From CBDBCK01 sp965203345 (lineage in GTDB: Bacteria; Chloroflexota; Dehalococcoidia; Lucifugimonadales; Lucifugimonadaceae): a stretch of 32,055 bases of DNA. Every line of letters starts with the position of its first letter. Position 1 is the stretch's first letter. The stretch lies in assembly GCA_965203345.1 (NCBI GenBank), contig CBDBCK010000010.1, forward strand, positions 1 through 32,055, read 5' to 3'. The translations under genes and the position numbers were made by a program. Below are positions 24,058 to 32,055 of this stretch, one piece after another. The notes below the pieces were generated by a model. That model searched no databases. It saw only the letters and a program-made list of their open reading frames with translations, and had not been told where the DNA came from.

Positions 24058-25287
24058 TCATTTTTTTGATACCATCTGTTTGATGTGGTGTTCAACCTGA
24101 TCGATGAATATCTTGATATCAAATCTTCTTGCTTGTTCTTGACATGTCGTTACAAAGATGCCTGGATCGATGTCTAATCGTTGAAATAGCTTCTTGATTG
24201 CTCGAACAATCTTATCTGAATCAATATCATCGAGCAATATCACTGTCTCTTTGTCGATAATGGTCTCTTTGCAGCCTCCTTCATTTGGAGCGATGACAGG
24301 TTTTCCTGCAGCCATGGCTTCGACTGGAGACATGCCAAAATCTTCGTCTTGGGCTGTAAAGAGAAGGCCTTTACTTTCGGCAAGTAGGTTTATCATAACT
24401 TGTTCCTCAATTATTCCTAAAAATTCTACATTAGGTGAACAGATGGTTTTAAGTTCATCAAAGTAGGTTCTGTTTTGAATGTGGCCAATGATCTTGAGAT
24501 TTTCTGTAGGTAGCCTTGCAAAGGCTCTGAGTTGTAATTCAATTCTCTTTAATGGAGTGATCCGATTTATCGATACCCAATAGTTCTTTGCTTCTTTGTT
24601 TTGGAATTGAGACGTATCAATTGGTGGATAGACCACGTGTGAATCGAGGTTGTAGGTTTTCTTGATCTTATCCTTGGTGTTCTGACTATTGGTTAGAATC
24701 ATATTGATATGTGCATAGTTATGTTTATAGGTGAATTTATAATTGAGATATCTAAAATTCCTGATGAGTGATCCATTTACTGATAAGAATCTGATTGCAT
24801 CGATCTTCTGTGCAATAACTTTTGTTTTTATTATTTTGTATTTGAGACTGTATGCTTTTTCCAAAAAACGCTCAAACCAAGAATTGTTGAATGCTCTCAC
24901 ATGACTCTGGACATCGTCTTTGTTGAGCCTTCCGACGATTGATTCTGATTTTGGAATGTTATGGCAGTAGAGTATGTTTGGGTTGAAATGCTTTGCAGCA
25001 CAAAGGGAGGAATGGCCAGAGAATAGATAAACATTATAATGCTTGATTAATGTTGATGTTGCAAACAAATATCGTTGGATAGCAGGTTCATTGTTAGTGA
25101 TTGATGGATCCTTGAGTGTATGGATGCAAATATTACGTGGTATAATTCTCTTGGTTTCATTTGATAGGTCGTAAGTATATATGTCAACTTCACACCCTCT
25201 ATTTTGCAAACCACTTGCTAGAAGACCTATTAGTTTTTCTCCTCCGCCGCAAATGGAGAAATCATCATGCAATATCGCGACTCTCAT
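24058..25287 (-). CDS. GT4-family glycosyltransferase (intact)
   Basis: About 409 residues from ATG 25287 (MRVAILHDDFSICGGGEKL). A longer frame to 25386 exists but overlaps the end of the upstream methyltransferase remnant and lacks a GT start. ICGGGEKLIGLLASGL is the glycine-rich loop of the N-terminal domain. The donor domain has VSINRITPLKRIELQLRAFA, LKIIGHIQN, the E-x7-E region QDEDFGMSPVEAMAAGKPV and APNEGGCKETI. Base composition is markedly A+T rich compared with the IS elements around it. It was probably co-transcribed with the methyltransferase at 25326-27174 before that gene was broken. Likely role: a cytoplasmic-face transferase of surface-glycan assembly. Confidence 0.9.
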   Translation of the reverse strand: MRVAILHDDFSICGGGEKLIGLLASGLQNRGCEVDIYTYDLSNETKRIIPRNICIHTLKDPSITNNEPAIQRYLFATSTLIKHYNVYLFSGHSSLCAAKHFNPNILYCHNIPKSESIVGRLNKDDVQSHVRAFNNSWFERFLEKAYSLKYKIIKTKVIAQKIDAIRFLSVNGSLIRNFRYLNYKFTYKHNYAHINMILTNSQNTKDKIKKTYNLDSHVVYPPIDTSQFQNKEAKNYWVSINRITPLKRIELQLRAFARLPTENLKIIGHIQNRTYFDELKTICSPNVEFLGIIEEQVMINLLAESKGLLFTAQDEDFGMSPVEAMAAGKPVIAPNEGGCKETIIDKETVILLDDIDSDKIVRAIKKLFQRLDIDPGIFVTTCQEQARRFDIKIFIDQVEHHIKQMVSKK

Positions 25288-25325
25288 CCCTAGAAGGTGG
25301 TCGGCTGCAATAAGAGCTGGGCGAC

Positions 25326-25608
25326 TTACGACATTTTTTGTATGACAAAGGTATTTGATCTTTCTCTCTGTCTCCATCCAGTCCATCCATCCTCAAGAAT
25401 TTCAATCACTCTACCACCTTCCTCTCTTATAATCTCAAGTATCGTGACCTGCGGCAACACATGCATTTCCATCGCGCTCCAAGTTGCTTCGCCGTTCAGA
25501 TACTCCTTCAATAGAAAGAAAGGTATATCCTTCTCGATATGTGGGTACTTGAAAAAAAGCGATGCCGCCAGTATTCAAGGCCATAATCATTGCTCTGAGT
25601 AATCAGAC
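25326..25608 (-). pseudogene. 3' part of a methyltransferase split by an IS3-type element
   Basis: Reading from the IS border: LLRAMIMALNTGGIAFFQVP, then TYREGYT, a one-base frameshift near 25525, EYLNGEATWSAMEMHVLPQV, ILEIIREEGGRVIEILEDGW, TGW and SNTFVIQK. The pattern of L..GGIAFFQVPTY, MEMHVLPQ, and EDGWTG..SNTF is that of a SAM-dependent methyltransferase C-terminus whose N-terminal half (WSVVTHEKF) lies at 26930-27174. The SAM-binding middle is missing. Confidence 0.65.
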
Positions 25609-25707
25609 TGACCCGCCCCGTGCCACCAGGCCGTTCAGCCCTTGAGAATTTCGACGTTGGCATGGTCGAAGTGTCCTGTTTTCCTAGCCATCTCGAACTA
25701 ACATAGC

Positions 25708-26593
25708 TCAAGTGACTCTCTCTAGCAATTTGGTTGTGTCTTCTTGCGTCCTATTCGCTGTTCCCCAGCTCGCCGCAAAGACGGCTGGGGCTTGATCCTT
25801 GAGCGCACTATGCGGTCTTTCCAGGTTATAATCATGCTTCCAACGTTCCAATTTCTCCTGCACATCGTCAAGCGTGAAAAAGACCTCCACGTTCAAACAC
25901 TCATCGCGCAAGCGTCCATTGAAGCTCTCAATGAACCCGTTTCCCACGGGCTTTCCCGGCCGAATGAAATCTAACTGGCTGTCATGTTGATAAGCCCAGG
26001 CCTCCATCGCTCGACTCGCAAATTCGCTCCCATTGTCGACCGTAATCGACTTCGGGACTCGCCGTTGACGAACCACGCCGTCTAAGCCTGCTGCGACTTT
26101 CTCGCCCGTCAAGGACCGGTCAGCCAACAGCAACAAGCACTCGCGGGTATATTGGTCGATGACCGTCAGTACGCGAAACCATCGGCCATCCGCCAGTCGC
26201 TCACTGACGAAGTCCATGCTCCATCGCTCATTTGACGCCGTTGCCGGCTCTTGTTTGCCGCGTGATCGGCTGGCTCGCTTGATCCGGGTCTTGGTCTGCA
26301 CGGTTAACCCCTCCTGCGTATAGAGCCGATAAATTCGCTTGGCATTCACTCTCTACCCTTCTCGTCTCAGCATCACGGTTAACCGGCGATACCCGAACCG
26401 GACGCGACTGGCCGCCAGTTCTCGGAGACGCATCCGTAACCCGTCTTGTGGATCGCGCCGACTGTGATATTGCAAGGACGCTCGGGGGATTGGAATCAGT
26501 CTCGACGCTCGGCGTTCGCTGATCGCATAGACGGTTTGAGCCCAGCGGGCCAACTCGCACCGGTGTCGAGGCTTTGCAGCTTTTTTCGCACAA
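25708..26593 (-). pseudogene. IS3-family OrfB with a single in-frame stop
   Basis: ELARWAQTVYAISERRASRL, HSRRDPQDGLRMRLRELAAS, RVRFGYRRLTVMLRREG, then TAG at 26353-26355 where the family has Trp (REGWRVN), then VNAKRIYRLYTQEGL. The catalytic core is complete: RWSMDFVSERLADGRWFR, ITVDNGSEF and GNGFIESFNGRLRDE (D, D, E). The C-terminus has YNLERPHSAL. Apart from the one stop the gene is clean, so this is among the youngest elements of the window. Confidence 0.87.
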
Positions 26594-26840
26594 TCTCCTG
26601 CAACATATGCCGATCCAAGGACAGATCGGCGACCAGCCGTTTCAGCTTAGTATTCTCCTCGCGCAATTGTCGCAATTCGCGCAGTTCGCTGAGTCCCAAC
26701 CCCGCATACTTGCGCTTCCAGGTGTAATATGTCTGCTCACTGATGCCTAGCTGCCGGCAAATTTCCCCCACCTTTTCGCCACCCTCGGCTTGGCGTAAGG
26801 CGTAGACAATCTGCTCGTCCGTAAACCATTTCTTGCCCAT
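26496..26840 (-). CDS. IS3-family OrfA
   Basis: ATG 26840 follows AAGGAGG. MGKKWFTDEQIVYALRQAEG, EICRQLGISEQTYYTWKRKY (helix-turn-helix), then the leucine-zipper-like ELRELRQLREENTKLKRLVA and LSLDRHMLQEIVRKKL. An A6G slippery run at 26581-26586 (minus-strand AAAAAAG) lies where IS3 elements make the OrfAB fusion by -1 frameshifting. Beyond it the OrfA frame reads on to 26496 in overlap with OrfB. Confidence 0.87.
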   Translation of the reverse strand: MGKKWFTDEQIVYALRQAEGGEKVGEICRQLGISEQTYYTWKRKYAGLGLSELRELRQLREENTKLKRLVADLSLDRHMLQEIVRKKLQSLDTGASWPAGLKPSMRSANAERRD

Positions 26841-26929
26841 GCTCGTGTCCTCCTTGTGTTGTCCTAGGAGACCACGCCGGCACGCCGGTTCTCAACTTTC
26901 TGATGGCCCAGTTTTTGGGTTTTGGGTCA

Positions 26930-27174
26930 GTTTGATAAAACGCAGTTCGAGTTTCTTGAATATTAGAACGTTTGAATTTCTCATGTGTCACCACAGACCA
27001 ATATGGTTCAGTTTCACCAAGATGCTCCCAAACCTGCCTTATATGAAAGAACAGCTGCAAGTCAGTGACTACCTCAATCTGCATTTGAGATTCATCTCCT
27101 GACAAGGCTGTACGAGCTTGGGGTTGAACATCCTTTTTGAGAAACCTCAGGCAAATGTCTTTTATCTTCTTCAT
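26930..27174 (-). pseudogene. 5' part of the methyltransferase split by the IS3-type element
   Basis: ATG 27174 follows CAGGAGG at good spacing. About 81 residues are left: MKKIKDICLRFLKKDV, then DLQLFFHIRQVWEHLG, ETEPYWSVVTHEKF and AFYQT, where the IS begins. The W..LG...P.WSV.TH..F pattern is typical of the N-terminus of methyltransferases that continue with a YGCGVGR SAM motif. That motif is absent from both halves, so perhaps 70-120 residues have been lost at the insertion site. Confidence 0.65.
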
Positions 27175-27276
27175 GAAGCCTCCTGCCAAATACCCTGCCG
27201 CTTGCGGCATGACAGTTTACTGAATTCTCTATCCTATCTCACCCTTGTCCAAAATAACTTTTGAGTAATTCAAGGA

Positions 27277-27422
27277 GCTGATGTAGATGAATGAATCATC
27301 TATGATGCTCCGATGAGTCTGTAATGTGAGTTAATGTGAGTTTTGGTTCAACTGTAGTTGACTAAAACAATAACTTCAGACCTTGACAAAATGGTGCACC
27401 CTTTAGGCTTATCTATGACAAC
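27277..27422 (-). repeat. Intergenic direct repeat R2 (~145 bp)
   Basis: Partner of 23911-24055 in the same orientation. It lies just after the stop of the copy-3 membrane-protein remnant and before the methyltransferase start. It has a local duplication of AATGTGAGTT (27334-27355 region) and a 7-bp inverted repeat TAGATGA...TCATCTA (27284-27290 and 27296-27302). Confidence 0.75.
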
Positions 27423-27470
27423 CGATTTCCTTAATCGTTATGGAGTGAATTATCGCTTGGTTCGCAGTAT
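27410..27470 (-). pseudogene. 3' scrap of a third copy of the polytopic membrane protein
   Basis: The minus strand reads NTANQAIIHSITIKEIG, which aligns to TTNQVMIHSITIKKIR at the C-terminus of copy 1 and to SNHVAIHSIIIKKL of copy 2. It is joined in frame to the IS3 OrfB sequence REGWGVGKKLIYR, so an IS-linked deletion has removed the rest of the gene. Confidence 0.8.
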
Positions 27471-27981
27471 TGCGGTAAATCAATTTTTTCCCGACACCCC
27501 AGCCCTCGCGATTGAGTAAGACCGTCATCGTGCGATAGCCATAGCGCACCTTGTTCTGAGTGAGCTCCCGCATGCGTTGGCGCAGGGCCGTACGTGGATC
27601 CCATCGACTCCGATACTGATACGTCGCTCGGGCAACTGGATCGTCCGACACGTCCGGCATTCACTGACTCGATAGCTATGACAGAGGGATGTAACCGTCG
27701 GACGTTTTCGCGAGGGCTTCAGAACTTTTTTGCGAGCACATCCTGGAGCGTCTCTTTATGGTGAGGTCAGCCACCACGCGTTTCAGCTGTGTGTTTTCCT
27801 CTTGGAGTTGTTTCAGTTCCCTCACTTGATCAGACTCAAACCCCTTATATGGTTTCTTCCATCGATAAAAGGGCTATTCCGCCACGCCGACCTTGCGGAT
27901 CAAGTCGGTCACCGGCGTCCCAAGCTCCTCTTGTTTCAGTACGGCCACGATTTGCTCCACGGAAAACCGTTTCCGTTTCAT
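27471..27981 (-). pseudogene. IS3-family remnant (OrfA plus OrfB N-terminus)
   Basis: ATG 27981 opens MKRKRFSVEQIVAVLKQEEL, then LIRKVGVAE and TAG at 27874-27876 (probably Gln in relatives), PFYRWKKPYKGFESDQV and RELKQLQEENTQLKRVVADL. The OrfB part keeps YQYRSRWDPRTALRQRMREL and VRYGYRTMTVLLNREGWGV before it fuses to the membrane-protein scrap. The catalytic core is missing. Confidence 0.83.
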
Positions 27982-27989
27982 GGCATGTC

Positions 27990-28710
27990 CTCTTTCCCTT
28001 GCCAAGGCATTATGTCAGAAACTCACCCGGCCTGTGGCATGAAAAAAGTGAAGCTACCCACTCTGTCACTCTCGACTTCTTCAGAAGCAAAATCTTCCTT
28101 CCTCAAATGGTCCCAGTCTATCGGATTGTCCTTACAGAGAATACCTAGACATGGGTCAGAAGGACAATGAAACTCGTTCGAATCATATGTTTCTCAATCA
28201 GAGGCGAGACAGTCCATTTCGCGTGAACAAGCGTGTGGATCTGTATCGCGAACAAATGTTCAGAAGATTTCCAGACATCGCTCCCGTTCAGGGAACGCCG
28301 CAAGCTAATCATGTATATCTGCTACCCTCAGAAAACCAATCTTACGTTCAATGATGTCTTCTAACCAAAAGCAAGTTCGACACGCCTCCTTGCGGTCTTT
28401 CCCATCCCTTGGCGATGGCAAGGATCTCTTAGCAACGACGTACTGGCTACTTCATAATCACCATTCCTCGCGGCGTTCAGACCTCGATTGGAACTACGAT
28501 CAATCACCAGAATTCTGGAATCCTTATGCAGATACCGTTCCAAGATCTTGAGGGATTGGGGATCAGCAATAGAAAACAGAGTGACGATTGTGACAAATGA
28601 TCTTTCGCTATCGTCGGCAGATCGGCAGTAAAGAAGGAGGAAGAAGTGGGGAAACTGGGGGATTTGAGAACTCGGGGCATCAAAGATCTATCACGGCGAC
28701 GAATCTTTCC
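27990..28710. other. Gene-poor debris between the IS3 remnant and the intact GT4
   Basis: 28000-28350 shows short frames but nothing recognisable. 28361-28600 holds a glycosyltransferase scrap described separately. 28600-28710 shows no gene. No terminator or promoter could be supported. Confidence 0.4.
28361..28600 (-). pseudogene. Chimeric glycosyltransferase scrap (GT2-like start joined to GT4-like tail)
   Basis: One open minus-strand stretch reads VTIVTLFSIADPQSLKILER, YLHKDSRILVID and NRGLNAARN, which resembles the DGS..SL.ILERYA.KDPRI.VI...N.GLSAARN part of GT2 enzymes. It is followed directly by GDYEVASTSLLRDPCHRQGM, then GKTARRRVEL, which resembles the LL.DP..R..MG..AR.RV tail of GT4 enzymes. 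The joining of two different families in under 80 residues suggests a deletion fusion. Confidence 0.45.
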
Positions 28711-30195
28711 TCATTTTCTTAGGCCAGTGACTGTTTCGCGTTCATCATTCCTCAGAACGATGATTTTCTCGAAGAGCTCTGCGCAGCTCTGCTCCCACGT
28801 CAAACAATGGAAATCATCGGAGGAGGCGTGCGAGGGAAGTTGGCCTTGAGACTCTAAATCTATAACCAGTTTGGCTAAATTTTCAGGAGATTCGAGGCCA
28901 AAATAAAGGCAATAGTTTCGTCCGACTTCTCTGTGAACTGGGATATCGCTAGCCAAAACAAGCAGTTTCTGGTTCAGGGCTTCGACAATGGGTAGTCCAA
29001 ACCCTTCGTACACTGATGGACAAATCAACGCCTTGGCATGACGATAGACAAACTGCAACTCACTGTCGTTCACGTCATTGAGCATGAAGAGCGACTTCTG
29101 CCAGAGTGGGTGTGCCTGTATCCGTTCTACAATTTCATCGCAAAGCCATCCAATTTTTCCGATAACATAAAGTTTGGCCTCTATTCCTGCAGACCACACC
29201 AGTTCAAACGCGTCCAAGAGATACCCATGATTCTTCCGAGGTTCAATTGTAGAGACCACGACGTACGGCCTGCACCGCTCAAAGCTGTCCAAGATATCTC
29301 TCACATTGTTTCGTATACCTTCATTCTCCGTGTTGAGATCTAAGTCTGCACCTAACCGGAAAGATCCCAACTTTAGGGGATCGCCTCTACGATACGTGGA
29401 GGCATGGCGTTCTAGGTATTGTCTAAACTCCTCTTTCGCTGACTCTGAGATTGCAACGCAGTAGTCAGCCACTTCGATTACCTTTGTCAGCCATTCTGAA
29501 AAACAACGAACATACTCGGGAACACAAAATCGCGGTGCATTAATCGGTATAAGGTCATATAAAACAAATGCGATCTTGGCACCGTTAGCTTTGGCCTTAC
29601 CGACATCACGCCAAAAAGGCACGTCCCACGAAGAATCAAGCAGAAGAAGGAGATCGCCCGTTTGCATTTTCAGGCTCTTTTGAAGAAACAGCTCCGGATA
29701 AAGAATGTAATTTTTCAGAATCAACTTGGACCTTCGTAGTGAGGAACTGAATACCTTCAGACAACGGTGCATGATCATCGTAAGCGTGTCACGTTTCCTC
29801 TCCATACGCTTTTCAAGCGTACACTGCAATCTGTCAAGTGCTCTAAGTCCAATCCTCGCGACTCTGACCAACGGGTCGAATAATTCCAGGGTAGCGCGAA
29901 TAAAGCTGAAACTCTTTGGAGTATTTGGATCTTCAGATGATTTCCTGAACTGTATCTTCTGCACAGCAACAAAACCATTGCCCTTCCAAATTACAGTTTT
30001 ACATTCAATCTTGTATTTTTCAGAGACTCCCTGATAGTGACGAACAGTATTTCTGACAACCCGCTGTATCCCACTGTTTCCTACATGTATAGCTGTGACT
30101 GTGACGTCTATAAATATTCGTCCTATGGGATCACTTAAAGAATTCTGAGTCTCAGAATTCCAGTCGCATTTCGCGGGCTCTCTGACTTCTAACAT
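28711..30195 (-). CDS. GT4-family glycosyltransferase with long N-terminal region (intact paralogue)
   Basis: 494 residues from ATG 30195; a TTG two codons earlier is less likely. The N-terminal ~150 residues include RIFIDVTVTAIHVGNSGIQR and VVRNTVRHYQ, a start seen in GT4 enzymes of the G-I-Q-R-V-V-R type. Then come LLLLLDSSWDVPFWRD, FVLYDLIPINAPRFC and DYCVAISESAKEEF. The donor domain has STIEPRKNHGYLLDAFELVW, GKIGWLCDEI and the E-x7-E signature VYEGFGLPIVEALN (Glu397 and Glu405). ATGAAGAAACGG upstream (near 30228) corresponds to the start of the decayed paralogue but is out of frame here, so the original N-terminus may have been longer. Likely role: surface-glycan assembly at the cytoplasmic face. 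Confidence 0.9.
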   Translation of the reverse strand: MLEVREPAKCDWNSETQNSLSDPIGRIFIDVTVTAIHVGNSGIQRVVRNTVRHYQGVSEKYKIECKTVIWKGNGFVAVQKIQFRKSSEDPNTPKSFSFIRATLELFDPLVRVARIGLRALDRLQCTLEKRMERKRDTLTMIMHRCLKVFSSSLRRSKLILKNYILYPELFLQKSLKMQTGDLLLLLDSSWDVPFWRDVGKAKANGAKIAFVLYDLIPINAPRFCVPEYVRCFSEWLTKVIEVADYCVAISESAKEEFRQYLERHASTYRRGDPLKLGSFRLGADLDLNTENEGIRNNVRDILDSFERCRPYVVVSTIEPRKNHGYLLDAFELVWSAGIEAKLYVIGKIGWLCDEIVERIQAHPLWQKSLFMLNDVNDSELQFVYRHAKALICPSVYEGFGLPIVEALNQKLLVLASDIPVHREVGRNYCLYFGLESPENLAKLVIDLESQGQLPSHASSDDFHCLTWEQSCAELFEKIIVLRNDERETVTGLRK

Positions 30196-30451
30196 GAGCA
30201 ACGCCGCTCTAGAACCCGTTTCTTCATGGCATATCCCCAGTGGTTCTTCTATCCGCCAACTTAATCAGGCCTATGGATGATGCCCTCCTGCTTTTATACC
30301 ATTGCCAGAAAAGTTAGTGGTGTGGTGAGTCTTACAAAAAGGGTGAACGAACATAGGCGCTGGATTAATCCGATCGACTCAGTGATTACTGACGGCCTGG
30401 CATAGTGACCAAGAAACATGGGTACCGAACAAAGCCTCTTGCTTTCGCTGG

Positions 30452-32055
30452 TCAGGCTATGGCTTCTGCGCTCGACACCGCAATCTGTTTCAACCACACT
30501 TCACAGGCAAAACTTGCAGGATTACGCTCTGGCAACACTCTAAACGTAACCGTGACGGACTCGTCGGTTCCATTCACGGGTACATCAATGTGGCATTGAT
30601 AGTCAAATTGCGCATGAGGCTGATACAAATCGAGGTGCCGAACCCAATCGCCGCCGCCTCGGACCTCCAAGATGCCGCTCCAGTCGTGGCGCAACGCTGT
30701 TATTTGCAACCAAGTCCCTGGAGAGGCCTGAAAACTGATTATGGCACCGGGCTTCCCAAGCTTATAGGTTTGCCCGTTTGTCGCCGTCCTCGCTATCCAG
30801 TGACCTTGAATGGTGACCTCTTCGGATGGTGTAAACAACGGGAGGCTCCGCGGCCAATGGCGGATACGACGGGTACGCCGTTCCTCTCCTACTGCGGCAA
30901 TAGCCTCATAATAGACTGACTCCATACCTGCTGCCATGGTGCGATAGTTGACCCGCTGACGAACACGCTCAGCTCCGGCTCGCCCCATGCGTGTGCGCAA
31001 AGCCTCATCACGCATTAGGGTACTCAAAGCTTGCTTAAGTTCATCCCCGTCACCCTGGTTCAACCAAGAGCCCCTCAACGTTATGCCACACGACTTCTGG
31101 CACACCACCAGTCCAACACCCAACCACCGCCTTTCCGTATTGCATCGCCTCATGGTAGATAAGGCCATAAGACTCAAAAAGCGATGGGGCAACAAAGACG
31201 TCACACATCTGATAATGGCGTCGCAACTCATCCTCTGCAATGACCCCATGGAAGAATACCCGCTTGAGCCATGGAACCCCAGCATGTTGCCTGAGAAAAC
31301 CTTCCTTGAAAGTTCCACCATCCGGCATGGAAATCACATCATCGCCCACGAGATGACATTCCCACTCAGGAAATTCGGTGAGCAATGTCGGGAGGATCTC
31401 TAACAATACGTGAGCGCCTTTGCGTCGTTCCAGACGACCGACAAACAGTAGACGGCGATGACGAGCATGCTGTGTCATGGCTTGTGCCTGCTCAGGAATG
31501 ATGCCGAGCGGCACCACACGCCAGTTGCGCAGCGAGTCAGCCGAGACACCCATGAATTCCTTATAGCTCTTACACACCCCGGCTGAGGGTGAGCACACCG
31601 TATCAGCATGTTCGATTTGCCATTTATCTAATGCCACACAAGCCAAAAGGTCATCCGTGATTGGCCACTGCTCAGCCGAGATAATCTTAGCCAGTGGCGT
31701 GACCGTGACCAGCACAACGGGATATATTTCCGAACGAATCAGCGCAATTCCTTCAGTATCCCAGTTGGGGACTTGGACCACATCAAACTCGACCCCCTCT
31801 GTATACAGATCCCTCAATCGTCGCACAACCGCTTGCGCATATCCGAGATTCTTGTTCAAAATGGGCAACGGGCCAAAATTCTGGTCAATGGCACTTTCAA
31901 CAGCCGAGATACCATGGATCGTAAACCCCAGACTCTCCCACCGGGCTGGCTGATCATCCTTACAGAAGAAATGGACCTCGTGGCCACGCTCATGGAGGCC
32001 CAATGCCAGATCATATACGTACCGACCAATGCCCCCCATAATTGGGTTGGCCTGG
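30452..32055 (-). pseudogene. GT4-family glycosyltransferase with C-terminal beta-rich domain, one frameshift, 5' end outside the window
   Basis: The frame is open to the right edge (NPIMGGIGRYVYDLALGLHE). Donor-domain segments are LLFVGRLERRKGAHVLLEIL, HLVGDDV, and the E-x7-E region LFESYGLIYHEAMQYGKAVV followed by GCWTGGVPEV. At GLLVEPG an extra G (CCAGGGTGACGG, near 31050) gives TGA; in the next frame DGDELKQALSTLMRDEALRT, RMGRAGAERV completes the GT4 fold. After a linker, about 125 residues (TIQGHWIARTATNGQTYKLG, PGTWLQITALRHDWSGILEV, VTVTFRVLPERNP) look like a beta-sandwich, possibly carbohydrate-binding. A single one-base indel makes this either a very young pseudogene or a sequencing error. 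Confidence 0.82.

Larger units (their letters stand above)
25609..26929 (-). mobile_element. IS3-family element, IS407-like group, inserted in a methyltransferase gene
   Basis: 1,321 bp, starting TGACCC at 25609 and ending GGGTCA at 26924-26929. These are short inverted ends like those of the IS407 group. It carries OrfA and OrfB on the minus strand. The bases next to the two ends do not match, so no target duplication is seen. Confidence 0.75.

Noticed and set aside
28151..28354. 67-residue plus-strand frame as a small gene
   Set aside because: No ribosome site, no recognisable motif, and it lies in IS and glycosyltransferase debris.
1..32055. CRISPR array, tRNA or rRNA genes
   Set aside because: No regularly spaced short repeats, no cloverleaf-like segments and no rRNA-like stretches were seen by eye.

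Overview
This window looks like a chromosomal segment of a Gram-negative, respiring environmental bacterium. The evidence is a periplasmic di-haem peroxidase, an MscS-type channel, and many lipid-linked-sugar and cell-surface glycosyltransferases. The style of the IS elements and housekeeping genes recalls Nitrospira-like genomes (phylum Nitrospirota), but that is a weak inference and no marker gene here fixes the taxon. No rRNA, tRNA or CRISPR array was seen.

Region 1 (1-6.5 kb) is ordinary chromosome with mostly intact genes. It holds the start of an MscS-like channel gene and an Ap4A phosphorylase-like gene on the minus strand. On the plus strand follow a secreted Cys-containing protein, a LOG-family protein, a three-helix membrane protein and a small membrane-protein gene killed by one early stop. 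It ends with a compact peroxide-defence cassette: a Fur-superfamily regulator of PerR/Irr type with a perfect 7-1-7 operator on its own promoter, a di-haem cytochrome c peroxidase and a DyP-type peroxidase.

Region 2 (6.5-32 kb) is a surface-glycan island that is being destroyed. Intact genes are one large polytopic membrane protein (6577-8544), a GtrB/DPM-like GT2 with its methyltransferase (14689-16402), and three GT4 glycosyltransferases (20423-21562, 24058-25287, 28711-30195). Around them are broken homologues: a GT2 split by an IS1380-type element, two methyltransferase pseudogenes, a second and third copy of the polytopic protein, a decayed GT4 paralogue, a GT2/GT4 chimeric scrap, and a GT4 with a C-terminal beta-rich domain carrying one frameshift.

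At least seven transposase remnants of the IS630 (three), IS1380 (one) and IS3 (several subgroups) types lie between and inside these genes. All carry stops or frameshifts. One element (11188-12750) still has inverted repeats and a 5-bp target duplication. Another (25609-26929) has ends but no duplication, and the middle of the gene it sits in is missing.

Beyond the genes there are several repeat families: a ~117-bp inverted pair flanking the intact GT2/methyltransferase cassette (14212-14327 and 16796-16912), a ~145-bp direct intergenic repeat (23911-24055 and 27277-27422), an IS-end-like motif at three places, and a nearly identical DNA block shared by the otherwise diverged copies of the membrane protein. 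Together these suggest that repeat- and IS-driven recombination has built and eroded this locus.
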